A DNA stretch of 64,000 nucleotides from an uncultured Oscillospiraceae bacterium (GCA_947584295.1 CANPWM010000001.1:79049-143048); one strand, 5' to 3'; counted from the stretch's first letter, positions 26,368 to 34,873 are shown. Numbers and translations are program-made. Notes: generated by a model from the letters alone, not told the origin.

Positions 26368-27759
26368 TTAAAAGCGGAAATACAAAAACGGGTTGAAGGA
26401 GCCGTTGATGATAAGCGCGGTGCTCAGCACCAGCAGCACCCCCGCCGCCAGCGGCTCCAGCACCACCTTGGGCGCCTCCGCCAGCTTGTTGTAGAGGAGC
26501 TTGGGCAGGGGCGTCGCGCCGATGATGGCCACAAGAATGGCCACGGCGTAGCTGCGCAGGTAATAGACCGCCTCGGCGCTTATGAGCGGGATCCCGCCCG
26601 CCCCGAAGAGGCCCCCCAGATCGGCCGCCACGCCCTTGAGACCGGCGGCGTTGAAGATCACAAAGCTCAGCACCACAAGGATCAGCACATAGAGGTGGGA
26701 GATAAAGGCCGGGAGCTTTTCCAGTACCTTCCCCAGCCACAGCTTTTCCACCATGAGCAGTACGCCGAACATCACGCCCCACAGAACGAAATTCCACTCC
26801 GCCCCGTGCCACGCGCCGGTGAGGATCCACACGATGGCGATGTTCCTCAGCCACTTGAGCTTCGTGGTGCGGTTGCCCCCCAGGGGGATATACACATAGT
26901 CCCGGAACCAGCCGCCCAGGGTCATGTGCCAGCGCCGCCAGAACTCGGTGATGGATCTGGAGATGTAGGGGTAGTTGAAATTCTCCGGGAACTTAAAGCC
27001 GAACATGGCCCCCAGGCCGATGGCCATATCCGAATAGCCGGAGAAGTCAAAGTAGATCTGCAGGGCGTAGGCCACGGCATAGAGCCAGTAGAACAGCACC
27101 GACTTGTCGCCGGAGTCCCGGAAGATCTGGGTAAGCTCGCCCATGACGTTGGCGATCAGCACCTTCTTGCCCATGCCGAAGGCGAAGCGCCGGATGCCCT
27201 GGGCCACGCCCTCCAGGGTGTGGCGGCGATCCTCCAGCTCCGCCGCCACGTCCACATACCGCACGATAGGCCCCGCGATAAGCTGTGGGAACAGGCACAC
27301 GAAGGTGGCCATGGTGCCAAGATCTTTCTGGGCGTGGGCGCGCCCCCGGTACACGTCGATGGTGTAGCTCATGGTCTGGAAGGTGAAGAAGCTGATGCCG
27401 ATGGGCAGAGGCACCCCCGTCTTGGGAATGGAGGTACCCAGAAGGGCGTTCACCGTCCCGATGAGGAAGTCCGTGTACTTGAAAAAGCCCAGCATGCCCA
27501 GATTGATGACGATGGAGGAGATGAGGGCGATCTTGGCCTTTTTCTCCCCCCTGTGCTTCTCGATGTAGATGCTGTGGAGCCAGTCGGAGATGGAGGAAAA
27601 GACCAGCAGCAGCACATAGACCGGCTCCCCGAAGAAGTAAAAGACCAGGGAGGCCAAGAGCAGGACGTAGTTTTTCGCCTTGACCCCCGGCGCGATGGCG
27701 TAGAGCAGCAGCACCACCGGCAGAAAGGCGTAGAGGAAGGTAACTCCCGAAAACAGCAT
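26368..27759 (-). CDS. MBOAT family O-acyltransferase, AlgI-like
   Basis: A 463-residue polytopic membrane enzyme. Family landmarks are FYFFGEPVYVLLL near the N-terminus, FPQLIAGPIVRY, YFDFSGYSDMAIGLGAMFG, ITEFWRRWHMTLGGWFRDY and the catalytic His region LTGAWHGAEWNF. AlgI/DltB-type enzymes take an acyl group from a cytoplasmic donor and pass it across the membrane to an extracellular acceptor protein, here probably the DHHW protein. Confidence 0.93.
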   Translation of the reverse strand: MLFSGVTFLYAFLPVVLLLYAIAPGVKAKNYVLLLASLVFYFFGEPVYVLLLVFSSISDWLHSIYIEKHRGEKKAKIALISSIVINLGMLGFFKYTDFLIGTVNALLGTSIPKTGVPLPIGISFFTFQTMSYTIDVYRGRAHAQKDLGTMATFVCLFPQLIAGPIVRYVDVAAELEDRRHTLEGVAQGIRRFAFGMGKKVLIANVMGELTQIFRDSGDKSVLFYWLYAVAYALQIYFDFSGYSDMAIGLGAMFGFKFPENFNYPYISRSITEFWRRWHMTLGGWFRDYVYIPLGGNRTTKLKWLRNIAIVWILTGAWHGAEWNFVLWGVMFGVLLMVEKLWLGKVLEKLPAFISHLYVLILVVLSFVIFNAAGLKGVAADLGGLFGAGGIPLISAEAVYYLRSYAVAILVAIIGATPLPKLLYNKLAEAPKVVLEPLAAGVLLVLSTALIINGSFNPFLYFRF

Positions 27760-27794
27760 AGGCGTCTCTCCCTATTTTAAGAATCGTAATTATC

Positions 27795-27830
27795 GAAAAG
27801 GGCGGGTTTGGGAACCCGCCCCTACGGCGA
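27795..27830. repeat. Single palindromic module of the GGCGGGTT type
   Basis: GGGCGGGTTTGGGAACCCGCCC followed by CTACGG, the same module as at about 12238, 15609, 30990 and 62885 but alone here, between the MBOAT start and the next 3' end. It may serve as a terminator for the upstream lipoprotein gene. Confidence 0.75.
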
Positions 27831-28352
27831 TCATTCGGTTAAGGCGTTGAAGGCGTCGATGAAGGTCTGGGCGTCCAGACCCAGCTCGCTGGAGGTCATG
27901 ACGAAAAGCACCAGGCCGTCCTTGACGGCGGAGGCCACGGAGTCGGCGGTCATGCAGATCATCCAGTTGGGGTTGGCGTTCTTCTCAAGCTCGGCCTTCA
28001 GGTCGTCCGCGCTCTGGCCCTCGCCGGGCTGGATCAGCAGCACCACGTGGGCCTGGCCCATCATGGGCTGGTTGACGGCGATCTTCGCGCCGGCGGGGAC
28101 GTCCATGTTGTTGAACCAGTTCTTAAAGAGGCCCTCCGTCTCAAAGCCGGCGTCCTGCAGGGCGGCAAAGGAGGTGGTCTCTACCGGCATCTCCCCGGTC
28201 TTGCCGTCAACGATCCCCTGGAGCTTCTCCACAAGCTGTTCGTCGGTGAGGTTGGAGGCGGCGTCCTTGTCCCCCTTGTTGTTGTCGCCGCCGCAGGCGG
28301 CCAGGGCCAGAACCATCATCAGGGCCAGGATCAGCGCGATTACCTTTTTCAT
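27831..28352 (-). CDS. Small lipoprotein, DUF4358-like
   Basis: A 173-residue protein with a canonical signal peptide and lipobox LAAC, a short Asp/Lys-rich linker and one compact domain. The C-terminal core NANPNWMICMTADSVASAVK, then LVLFVMTS, closely matches the neighbouring 297-residue protein, so the two are duplicates. The resemblance to DUF4358 is by general pattern and needs a profile search. Role in the O-acylation operon is unknown. Confidence 0.75.
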   Translation of the reverse strand: MKKVIALILALMMVLALAACGGDNNKGDKDAASNLTDEQLVEKLQGIVDGKTGEMPVETTSFAALQDAGFETEGLFKNWFNNMDVPAGAKIAVNQPMMGQAHVVLLIQPGEGQSADDLKAELEKNANPNWMICMTADSVASAVKDGLVLFVMTSSELGLDAQTFIDAFNALTE

Positions 28353-28385
28353 TTTTCATTTCTCCTTCAATAAGTATTCCTATCA

Positions 28386-29279
28386 TCAGCCGTTGAACGC
28401 GGCGATAATGGCGTTGGCGGTCTCCTCATTGGACATGACGAAGAGTACCAGATTCCCCTTGACGGCGTACTGGACGGAATCGGCGGTAGCGCAGACCATC
28501 CAGCGGGGATTGGCGTTGTCGTTGAGATTCTTGGCGTAAGCCTTGGCGTCCTCGCCCGCGGGAACCTCGATGAGCATGACAATGTGGGCGGGAGGGGCCA
28601 TCTGCAGGTGGTTCATAGCCACGCGCATGCCCTCGGTGTACTGGACCTTGCCGCCGAAATAGTTGCTGAAATCAGCGGAGGACCGGGGAGCGGCGCAGTA
28701 GGAACCCTCCACGATGTCCGCACACAGGGCGTCCAGCTGATCCAGCAGGTCGCCGGGGTCGGCTACGGGGATATCCTCGCCCTCAGAGCCGCTGTTCCCG
28801 CCGGGGGTCACGATGCCGCCGGGGCCGAATTGGAAGCCGGGGCCGCCAAAACCGGGCGTGCTGTCCCCGGTGGTGTCCTCAGCCGTGTCGGCGGTGGTGT
28901 CCTCCGTGGTGTCGGGGGGTGTGGTGTCCGGGGGCGTCGTATCTTTTGCGGTGTCAGGGGGAGTGGTATCTTTAGGAGTGTCCTTGGTGGTATCTTTGGT
29001 GGTATCCTTGGTCGTATCCTTCACGGTGTCCCCGGTGGTGTCCGGCGCGGCGGTGTCCTCGGTGGTGTCCTTCCCGGTGTCCGGCGCGGCGGTGTCCTCG
29101 GTGGTGTCCTTCCCGGTATCCGGCGCGGCGGTGTCCTCAGAAGTGTCCTTGGCGGTATCCTCCGCGGTGTCGGTGGCGTCGGTGGAATCCGTGGCGTCGG
29201 GGCCGTCGTTTTTGGGGGCGCAGGCGGCAGCGGACAGCGCCAGGATCAGGGCCAAAAGGAGAGCGGTTATCTTTTTCAT
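28386..29279 (-). CDS. Lipoprotein with Thr/Asp repeat stalk, DUF4358-like domain
   Basis: A 297-residue predicted lipoprotein (lipobox AAAC). Residues 25-145 are a low-complexity stalk built of xDT, KDTT and PPDTT units, including a 13-residue tandem unit DTAAPDTGKDTTE. The C-terminal domain of about 110 residues is a paralogue of the next gene (NANPRWMVCATADSVQYAVK). The stalk probably spans the cell wall and may be O-glycosylated, which is inference. It is the first gene of the minus-strand row that leads into the MBOAT module. Confidence 0.75.
   Translation of the reverse strand: MKKITALLLALILALSAAACAPKNDGPDATDSTDATDTAEDTAKDTSEDTAAPDTGKDTTEDTAAPDTGKDTTEDTAAPDTTGDTVKDTTKDTTKDTTKDTPKDTTPPDTAKDTTPPDTTPPDTTEDTTADTAEDTTGDSTPGFGGPGFQFGPGGIVTPGGNSGSEGEDIPVADPGDLLDQLDALCADIVEGSYCAAPRSSADFSNYFGGKVQYTEGMRVAMNHLQMAPPAHIVMLIEVPAGEDAKAYAKNLNDNANPRWMVCATADSVQYAVKGNLVLFVMSNEETANAIIAAFNG
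29044..29140 (+). repeat. 39-bp tandem repeat coding for the Thr/Asp stalk
   Basis: A 39-bp unit beginning GGTGTCCTCGGTGGTGTCCT starts at 29052 and again at 29091, with a partial third copy after 29130. The period is 13 codons on the minus strand, so copy-number change keeps frame. Confidence 0.75.
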
Positions 29280-29383
29280 GTCGGTATGTTCCTTTCAGGG
29301 ATTTGCGTGTTTTGTGGTCACGCACCCTTATGACATACCATATCTGCGAAAAGTTCCCGTTTCGTCAAAAATTTTTCCATTTT

Positions 29384-30112
29384 TCACTGGATCCCGGCCA
29401 GCTCCCGTATGACCTGGCCCGCCAGGATCAGCCCCGCCGCCCCGGGGACGAAGGCGCAGCTCCCCGGCGTGTCCCGGCGGCCCGGATTCTCCGCCGCCGC
29501 GGCCTCCCGCTCCTCGGGGGCGGGGACAAGGGGCGGCTCCTGGGACCAGACCACCTTCAGCCGGTCTATGCCCCGCCGCCGCAGCTCCTTGCGCATGATC
29601 CGCGCCAGGGGATCGCCCTGGGTCTCGAAGATGTCCGACACCCTGAAGGCCGTGGGGTCAAGCTTGTTCCCCGCGCCCATGGCGCTGATGATGGGAACGC
29701 CCGCCTCCCTGGCCTGAACGGCCAGCGCAAGCTTGCCGGTTACCGTGTCGATGGCGTCCACGATGTAATCGTACCGGGTAAAATCGAACCTGTCCGCCGT
29801 GTCCGGCCCGTAAAAGAGGGGCCACAGGGTCAGGCGTATCTCCGGGTCGATGTCCCGAATACGGGCCGCCGCCGCCTCCACCTTGCTCATGCCGACGGTG
29901 GAGCGCAGGGCGTAGAGCTGGCGGTTCAAGTTGCTGACGCTGACGGTGTCCTTGTCCACCAGATCCAGCGCGCCAACGCCGGACCGGGCCAGGGCCTCGC
30001 AGGCATAGCCGCCCACGCCCCCCAGGCCAAAGACAGCCACCCGGCTCCGGCGGAGCCTCGCCAGGCCCTCCCGGCCTATCAGCATGGCCGTCCGGGACAG
30101 CGCCTCGCTCAT
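29384..30112 (-). CDS. tcdA: tRNA threonylcarbamoyladenosine dehydratase
   Basis: A 242-residue E1/ThiF-like enzyme that cyclises t6A to ct6A in tRNA using ATP. The nucleotide-binding loop is VFGLGGVGGYACEALARSG, followed by NLNRQ, DAIDTVTGK and ISAMGAGNKLDPTAF. It lacks the C-terminal rhodanese or Cys-motif domains of MoeB/ThiF, as expected. The ATG overlaps the stop of the upstream 106-residue gene by four bases. Confidence 0.93.
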   Translation of the reverse strand: MSEALSRTAMLIGREGLARLRRSRVAVFGLGGVGGYACEALARSGVGALDLVDKDTVSVSNLNRQLYALRSTVGMSKVEAAAARIRDIDPEIRLTLWPLFYGPDTADRFDFTRYDYIVDAIDTVTGKLALAVQAREAGVPIISAMGAGNKLDPTAFRVSDIFETQGDPLARIMRKELRRRGIDRLKVVWSQEPPLVPAPEEREAAAAENPGRRDTPGSCAFVPGAAGLILAGQVIRELAGIQ

Positions 30113-30429
30113 GCCTCCACCCCCTGGGTGTCCAGGGCCTCCAGCGCCGCCTGTCCTCGGGCGGTGAGGGCCATGCTCCCCAGCCGGGAGCAGTTTACAT
30201 AATCCTTATAATCGAACCCCGCCAACGGCAGGTCATAGTCCAGGGTCACAAGGCCGTAGAGCTTCAGAGCCGTCACCGCGTTGGAGAAGGGCTCGCCGTT
30301 GGGGGAGAGGTACACGGGCTTGCCCTCCCGTTCCCCCAGGGGGAGAAAGGCGAATTCCCCCAAAAGGCCCAAAAGCTCCAGCGCCTTGCCGGTCAAATAG
30401 ATATCCCCGCACCCTCCGCAGGAGGTCAT
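30109..30429 (-). CDS. Hypothetical protein, 106 residues, Cys-rich N-terminus
   Basis: Not recognised. The N-terminus MTSCGGCGDIYLTG has a possible metal site. The remainder resembles a small winged-helix domain (LTGKALELLGLLGEFAFLPL, a beta wing, LTARGQAALEALD), typical of MarR/PadR-like folds, but this is a weak impression. It overlaps tcdA by four bases and they share a promoter. Confidence 0.65.
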   Translation of the reverse strand: MTSCGGCGDIYLTGKALELLGLLGEFAFLPLGEREGKPVYLSPNGEPFSNAVTALKLYGLVTLDYDLPLAGFDYKDYVNCSRLGSMALTARGQAALEALDTQGVEA

Positions 30430-30467
30430 ATCATCACCCCAGAGATCAGTCTGTCAAAAGCCCGTCC

Positions 30468-30496
30468 ATTGTACCACATTCCCCGCCAATTGTCAA
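30468..30496 (-). promoter_or_regulatory. Promoter of the 106-residue gene and tcdA
   Basis: Minus strand: perfect TTGACA (30491-30496), 17-base spacer, TACAAT (30468-30473), about 39 bases before the start codon. Confidence 0.78.
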
Positions 30497-30499
30497 ATG

Positions 30500-31300
30500 T
30501 TCCCTAGGCCCACGGCGTGACGCCGTATTCCCGTGAATCTATCGTATCGCATTGTAGGGGCCGCCTCTCTTGGCGGCCCGCCGAATTACCGATAATCCAC
30601 CCCAAACGGCCGTACGGGCCGCCGCCCACGGCGGCCCACGTCATACGCAATATCTTCCCCATATCTTTCATTTTCCCCCAACGCACAATCCCCCCGTACG
30701 GGCCGGACACCCGGCCGGCCCGCCGAACGAATTTCGATTCCGCCTCCCAAAAAGGTTGCGGCTGCGCCGCGTATTAAATTTTTCGGGCCGCCTCTCTTGG
30801 CGGCCCGTGGCACCATCGAATTACATTACGACTTATTCTAACGATTTCGTAGGGGTCGCCCTCCCGGGCGACCCGTCCACCGTTGATTGACCGCCCGGAT
30901 ATTGACCGGGACGGGCCGCCTAAAGAGGCGGCCCCTACAAGTCCTATTGAAAGATTATTCAAAATTAACGCATTAATTTTCCTTAAAAACCGTAGGGGCG
31001 GGTTCAAAACCCGCCCGCGAATTTACGGAAAACCTCCCCATAAGTTGTAGGGGCCGCCTCTCTTGGCGGCCCGTGGCACCATCAAATTTCGCAATGGCTC
31101 ATTCTTACGCTTTCGTAGGGGTCGCCCTCCCGGGCGACCCGTCCACCGTTGATTGACAGCCCGGATATTGACCAGGACGGGCCGCCGGGGACGGCGGCCC
31201 CTACGTTGTCTAATGGAGCCGTTGCGATAACGGCCGTACGGGCCGCCGCCCACGGCGGCCCACCAAACTCATTCATTTATGCAACTTCTGAATAATTAAA
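30500..31300. repeat. Repeat block C: mosaic of palindromic modules
   Basis: About thirteen modules between the tcdA operon promoter and the 3' end of the lyase-like gene: GGGCCGCC units near 30553, 30784, 30910 and 31046; GGGCCGCCG units near 30606 and 31231; a GGGCCGGAC unit near 30693; a GCGGCTGCGCCGC hairpin near 30755; GGTCGCCC units near 30848 and 31115, each followed by a TTGATTGACCGCCCGG-type linker; and a GGCGGGTT unit at 30990. Two segments of about 150 bp (near 30780-30930 and 31045-31205) repeat in order. No gene is supported. Confidence 0.87.
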
Positions 31301-31308
31301 AATAATGC

Positions 31309-31337
31309 TTGACAAATGCTTTGCTTTATAGTATAAT
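31309..31337 (+). promoter_or_regulatory. Perfect consensus promoter without a gene downstream
   Basis: TTGACA (31309-31314), exactly 17 bases, TATAAT (31332-31337), with an AT-rich upstream element. The predicted start near 31344 is 11 bases before the stop codon of a convergent gene on the minus strand, so the transcript would be antisense to that gene. No plus-strand gene follows. Confidence 0.75.
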
Positions 31338-31354
31338 GCACCCGTAAGGCGAAG

Positions 31355-33382
31355 CTAGCCTCTCCACAGGCGGTTGCTGCCGTCCACGTCGCCGGTGATG
31401 GCGTCGGGCCAGTCCGAGGGGGCTGTCCGCACGGAGATATTGTCCCGGTACACCCCGGCGGGGGCCGTCAGGGGGTTGTCCCGGAAGATGAAATTCTGCT
31501 GCTCATTGTCCACGGAGACGCAGCCGGTGACCCGGAGCTTTCCGGGGTTGAAGTTGTCGGAGAAGCCCGCCATCAGGTTGCGGAAGGCCACGCAGTTTTC
31601 CAGCACATGGCCCACGGGCAGGCCCTCGCCGCCCACCTTGAAGCCGTTGCCGCCGCCTCCGCCCAGAATGACGTGTTCCTGGTCGGCGGGGTCGGTCCAG
31701 ATGCCGTTGCGGAAGGCCACGCACCCCCGCAGGACGACGGGGGAGCTTTTGCCGCTCTCCACCTTGTTGTAGAGGTCGTAGCCGTCGTCCACGTTGTCGT
31801 GGGAGACGCACCCCTCAAACACGTTCCCCGGCCCCACGCCCACCTTGGCGGCGAAGCCGTCGGCGTTCATGTGCTTGGGGTCGATGTTGCCATAGCTTTC
31901 GCACCGGCGCACCGTGTTGTGGCTGGGCCAGGCGAAGTTGAACCCCGCCGGTTGGCCCCGCCCGATCATGAGGCCCGTCTCCTCGCAGTCGTGAAAGACG
32001 CAGTTTTCCACCAGATTGAAGCTGCCGGTGATCAGGTTCCGGGTCTTGGTGAAGGTCAGATCCAAAACGCGCCAGAAGCAGGAGTTCAGCGCCAGCCCGC
32101 CCAAAATGCGGGGCTTTTCCCCGGCGGCGGGGCGGACGGTCTTGGGCCGCTCCAGCCCTCCGGCCTGCTCCGGCTCCAGGGCCAGCGCTTCCCGGTAGTC
32201 GCCGCCCATCAGATACACCGTACCCCCCTGTCCGATCCGCCTGAGCGCGGCCTGAAGGGAGAGGGGTTGGTCAGGCGTACCCTGCGCGTCCTCCCGTCCC
32301 TGGGGAGCGGCGTAGAGTTCGCTGGGACTGGCCTGCTTATCTAAGCTGACGGTGAAGCTCTCCCGGAGCGACCGCCCCTTGAAGCGGTAGAGGCAGTCGA
32401 ATCTGTTGTCCCCCGGCTTGAGCGTCACCGCCAGGGCGGCGGGGCGCTCCCCCTTCAGGGCCACGGTCCCGGCGGGGACGCCGTTCATCAAAATATCCGC
32501 CTGGCCGTCCTCGTTCCCCTGGAGGGTGAGGGCGTAGTCCGGGGCCGGGGCTTTCGTGCCGGAACGCAGATACAGCGTGGGCTTCACGTTGTCGTTCACC
32601 GGCACCCACAGCGCCGGGGCCGGGTCGGGGGCGGTGTAATCCGTCACCTGCAGGTCGATATGCGCAAAGCGCACCTGGGCGTTCCGGGAGGCGAAGAAGC
32701 CTATGTAAAGACGCTCCGGGTCCTGCTGCTCCAAAAGGTTGGGCGGGCAGTCGGGGATATACCAGGGGGCGGACATGGCCCCATCGGCCGTCTCCGCCGC
32801 CGCGAAGAAGCCCTTCTCGTCCCGGCCCAGGGTCATTCTGACCCCCTTGCCGCCGGTGACGATCCTGGTCTCAAAGGGCAGATCCAGGTGATCCAGCGTC
32901 ACGCCCACCAGCTCCCCGGGGTCGTATACGCCCCGGCGGCGGGTGACCCGCAGGGCGTTCTCGTCCCTGTTCCCGGCGAACAGGCCCAGATAGACCATGT
33001 TGGAGGGGGCGGGGATCTCCTGGAAGGAGGGGTCGTAAGGCTCCCGCCGGGCCGGCCCCACCGTGTCCCTGGCCATCAGGCCAAAGCCGCACTGCTGGGG
33101 GGTGTCGGAGGTACCCTCCCGCCCGTAATTCTCCACGAACACGTCCGCCGTCAGCACAAAGCTCTCCCGCCGGGGATCCAGCTCCACGTAGTAGTAGAGA
33201 AGCCCGTCATGACCGCCGGTGATCTTGCCGCCCCGGCTCTCCAGAGTGACGGAGCCATCGCCGTTGACCCTGGCTTCGTGGAGGCCGATCTTGCCCGCGT
33301 AGGCGGGCAGCAGCAGGGTGGAGGTGAAGTTCAGGTCCGTGGACTGCCCAAAGACCCGTGACTGCCAGTTGCGCTTGCTCAT
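31355..33382 (-). CDS. Pectate-lyase-like right-handed beta-helix protein, PL9 type
   Basis: A 675-residue protein. Residues 1-240 are a beta-sandwich-like domain, and about 255-345 an Ig-like segment. Residues 360-675 form a parallel beta-helix of polysaccharide lyase family 9 type. The likely calcium and catalytic region is intact: RCESYGNIDPKHMNADGFAAK, with the Lys after ADGFAA as candidate base, then VSHDNVDDGYDLYNK. There is no signal peptide although the substrate class is extracellular, so it may act on imported oligogalacturonides or leave by another route. Runs of VENCVFHDC, FEGCVSHD and LENCVAFRN mark the helix coils. Confidence 0.82.
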   Translation of the reverse strand: MSKRNWQSRVFGQSTDLNFTSTLLLPAYAGKIGLHEARVNGDGSVTLESRGGKITGGHDGLLYYYVELDPRRESFVLTADVFVENYGREGTSDTPQQCGFGLMARDTVGPARREPYDPSFQEIPAPSNMVYLGLFAGNRDENALRVTRRRGVYDPGELVGVTLDHLDLPFETRIVTGGKGVRMTLGRDEKGFFAAAETADGAMSAPWYIPDCPPNLLEQQDPERLYIGFFASRNAQVRFAHIDLQVTDYTAPDPAPALWVPVNDNVKPTLYLRSGTKAPAPDYALTLQGNEDGQADILMNGVPAGTVALKGERPAALAVTLKPGDNRFDCLYRFKGRSLRESFTVSLDKQASPSELYAAPQGREDAQGTPDQPLSLQAALRRIGQGGTVYLMGGDYREALALEPEQAGGLERPKTVRPAAGEKPRILGGLALNSCFWRVLDLTFTKTRNLITGSFNLVENCVFHDCEETGLMIGRGQPAGFNFAWPSHNTVRRCESYGNIDPKHMNADGFAAKVGVGPGNVFEGCVSHDNVDDGYDLYNKVESGKSSPVVLRGCVAFRNGIWTDPADQEHVILGGGGGNGFKVGGEGLPVGHVLENCVAFRNLMAGFSDNFNPGKLRVTGCVSVDNEQQNFIFRDNPLTAPAGVYRDNISVRTAPSDWPDAITGDVDGSNRLWRG

Positions 33383-33493
33383 GTGATCACACTCCCAACT
33401 TTTTTATATATTTCAGCGCGTTTTATACGGTTTTTTGGAGGTTTTTGATTACGAAATCTTATGTTATGTACGGGCCGGAGCGCGGCCCGGGGC

Positions 33494-33652
33494 TTATAAG
33501 CCCAACGTGTCCGAAATGTTCTCGATGATATTTCCCGCGGTCTTCAGGAATTTCCCGGCGGCGCTGGCCTTCTTTTTGGGCATGGCCACAATGGCCCCCA
33601 CCGTCCCGCCGGCGATCATGCCGATGGCGATGCCCTTGGCGAACTCTGTCAT
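33494..33652 (-). CDS. Small membrane-associated protein, 52 residues
   Basis: A short protein beginning MTEFAKGIAIGMIAGGTVGA, with one Gly-rich hydrophobic helix, then PKKKASAAGKFLKTAGNII. The pattern recalls YtxH-like small envelope proteins. AAGGAGGG is well placed before the ATG, which favours this short start over a longer open frame reaching 33955 that crosses the next gene antisense. The stop region overlaps the palindrome GGGCTTATAAGCCC. Function unknown. Confidence 0.75.
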   Translation of the reverse strand: MTEFAKGIAIGMIAGGTVGAIVAMPKKKASAAGKFLKTAGNIIENISDTLGL

Positions 33653-33713
33653 GCGACGTCCCTCCTTTGTAGGTTCAGCGTTAGCTTTCCACAAAAGGGG
33701 CGAAAGTTTCCTG

Positions 33714-34091
33714 TCAAATCTTTGTAGTCCGGCACAGGTCGAACCACTCGCAGGAGCCGCAGATTTTTTTAAACCTATCCGTTTCAAAAACGCCTTCCCG
33801 CGCCCTGGCCGCCAGCTCGCGCCAGGGGAGCGCGTCCCCGGCTTCAACGCCCAGCGCCTCCGCCACCGCCGCGTCCATGGCCTCCACCTTTTCCAGCGTG
33901 GCGCATTTTCCGGCGCGGTTATGGGGGCAGACGGCGCAAAGCTCGTCACAGCCATAAATTATGTTAACTTGTGTTTCGTGGAATTTTTGGAGTGTTTCGC
34001 AGATCTCCGTCATGTGTTCTGTAAACCTGTCGTCGTACCCGTGGCCGGTGAATTTTTGGATACACAGGGCGTGGTGGGGCCGCAGTCTCAT
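33714..34091 (-). CDS. DUF1284 domain-containing protein
   Basis: A 125-residue protein beginning MRLRPHHALCIQKFTGHGYD, the hallmark of DUF1284. It has Cys/His positions suited to metal or iron-sulfur binding: CDELCAVCPHN, then GKCATLEK, and CGSCEWFDLC at the C-terminus. Function unknown. It overlaps the birA 3' end by four bases and is presumably co-translated with it. Confidence 0.87.
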   Translation of the reverse strand: MRLRPHHALCIQKFTGHGYDDRFTEHMTEICETLQKFHETQVNIIYGCDELCAVCPHNRAGKCATLEKVEAMDAAVAEALGVEAGDALPWRELAARAREGVFETDRFKKICGSCEWFDLCRTTKI

Positions 34092-34873
34092 AGCGCGCCT
34101 CCCAGGGGGCGCAGGGTGATCTCCCCGCCGGACAGGGCCTCCTGGCCGCCGTCCTCATACCGCACCAGCAGGCGGCACCGGCCGTCAGAACCCAGGACGC
34201 GGGCCTTTCTGGCCCCGTCGCCCCGGCTCACCAGCACGTCCCGGCCCACATAGAGGAGCCTGGGGGCGTAAGCGGCGTGGAGGTCATAGGCCGGGAGGGC
34301 TGTATAGATGGCGTAAAACTCCGAAAGCACGGCGGCGGCCAGGGCCGTCAGGGCGCCGGGGCGATCTGTCTCCAGCACCGCTCCGGCCACGGAGGCCAGC
34401 TCCGCCGGGAACCCGCCGGGGGGCGGCGTCAGATTGACGCCCAGGCCCAGCACCACATGGGCGAGGCCGCCCTGGGGATCGAATACCGCCTCGGTCAAGA
34501 TGCCGCAGACCTTTTTGCCCCGGATATACACGTCGTTGACCCACTTGATACCGGCCTTGACGCCAAAAAGGCCCTCCACCGCCCGGCACACCGCCACGGC
34601 GGCGGCGGGGGTCAGCAGGGTCAGGTCGTCCCGGGAGAGGGCGGGCCGCAGCAGCAGGCTCATATAGAGGCCGTGGCCGGGCGGGGAGTAGAAGCTCCGG
34701 CCCAGGCGGCCCCGGCCGCCCGTCTGGCCCAGGGCGATGAGGACGCTGTCCCCGGGCAGGGCGCCGGCGTCCCGCTTGAGGGCGGAGTTTGTGGAGTCGC
34801 AGGACTCCACGATCCGCACCTGAAGCCCCTCCGGCGTACCCCGGAGGAGGGGGAGAAGCTCTGACTCAGTCAA
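34088..34873 (-). CDS. birA: Biotin-[acetyl-CoA-carboxylase] ligase
   Basis: A 261-residue enzyme that activates biotin with ATP and attaches it to carboxylase carrier domains. Motifs are SCDSTNSALK, TGGRGRLGRSFYSPPGHGLY (biotinyl-AMP loop) and KWVNDVYIRGKKVCGILTE, with an SH3-like C-terminal domain ending in SGGEITLRPL. It lacks an N-terminal helix-turn-helix, so it is the non-repressor type. I prefer the TTG at 34873, nine bases after GGGGAGGA, because the upstream in-frame ATG at 34933 lies inside the preceding gene. Confidence 0.9.
   Translation of the reverse strand: MTESELLPLLRGTPEGLQVRIVESCDSTNSALKRDAGALPGDSVLIALGQTGGRGRLGRSFYSPPGHGLYMSLLLRPALSRDDLTLLTPAAAVAVCRAVEGLFGVKAGIKWVNDVYIRGKKVCGILTEAVFDPQGGLAHVVLGLGVNLTPPPGGFPAELASVAGAVLETDRPGALTALAAAVLSEFYAIYTALPAYDLHAAYAPRLLYVGRDVLVSRGDGARKARVLGSDGRCRLLVRYEDGGQEALSGGEITLRPLGGAL

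Noticed and set aside
24775..27780. 1001-codon plus-strand open frame
   Set aside because: It is the antisense shadow of the lipoprotein, DHHW and MBOAT genes, an effect of high GC; it has no ribosome site and no family sequence.
28813..29412. Plus-strand frame rich in Val/Ser repeats
   Set aside because: Antisense of the Thr/Asp stalk; the minus-strand protein has a signal peptide and a conserved domain.
33653..33955. N-terminal extension of the 52-residue protein to 153 residues
   Set aside because: The extension is out-of-frame sequence of the DUF1284 gene; a strong ribosome site precedes the short start.
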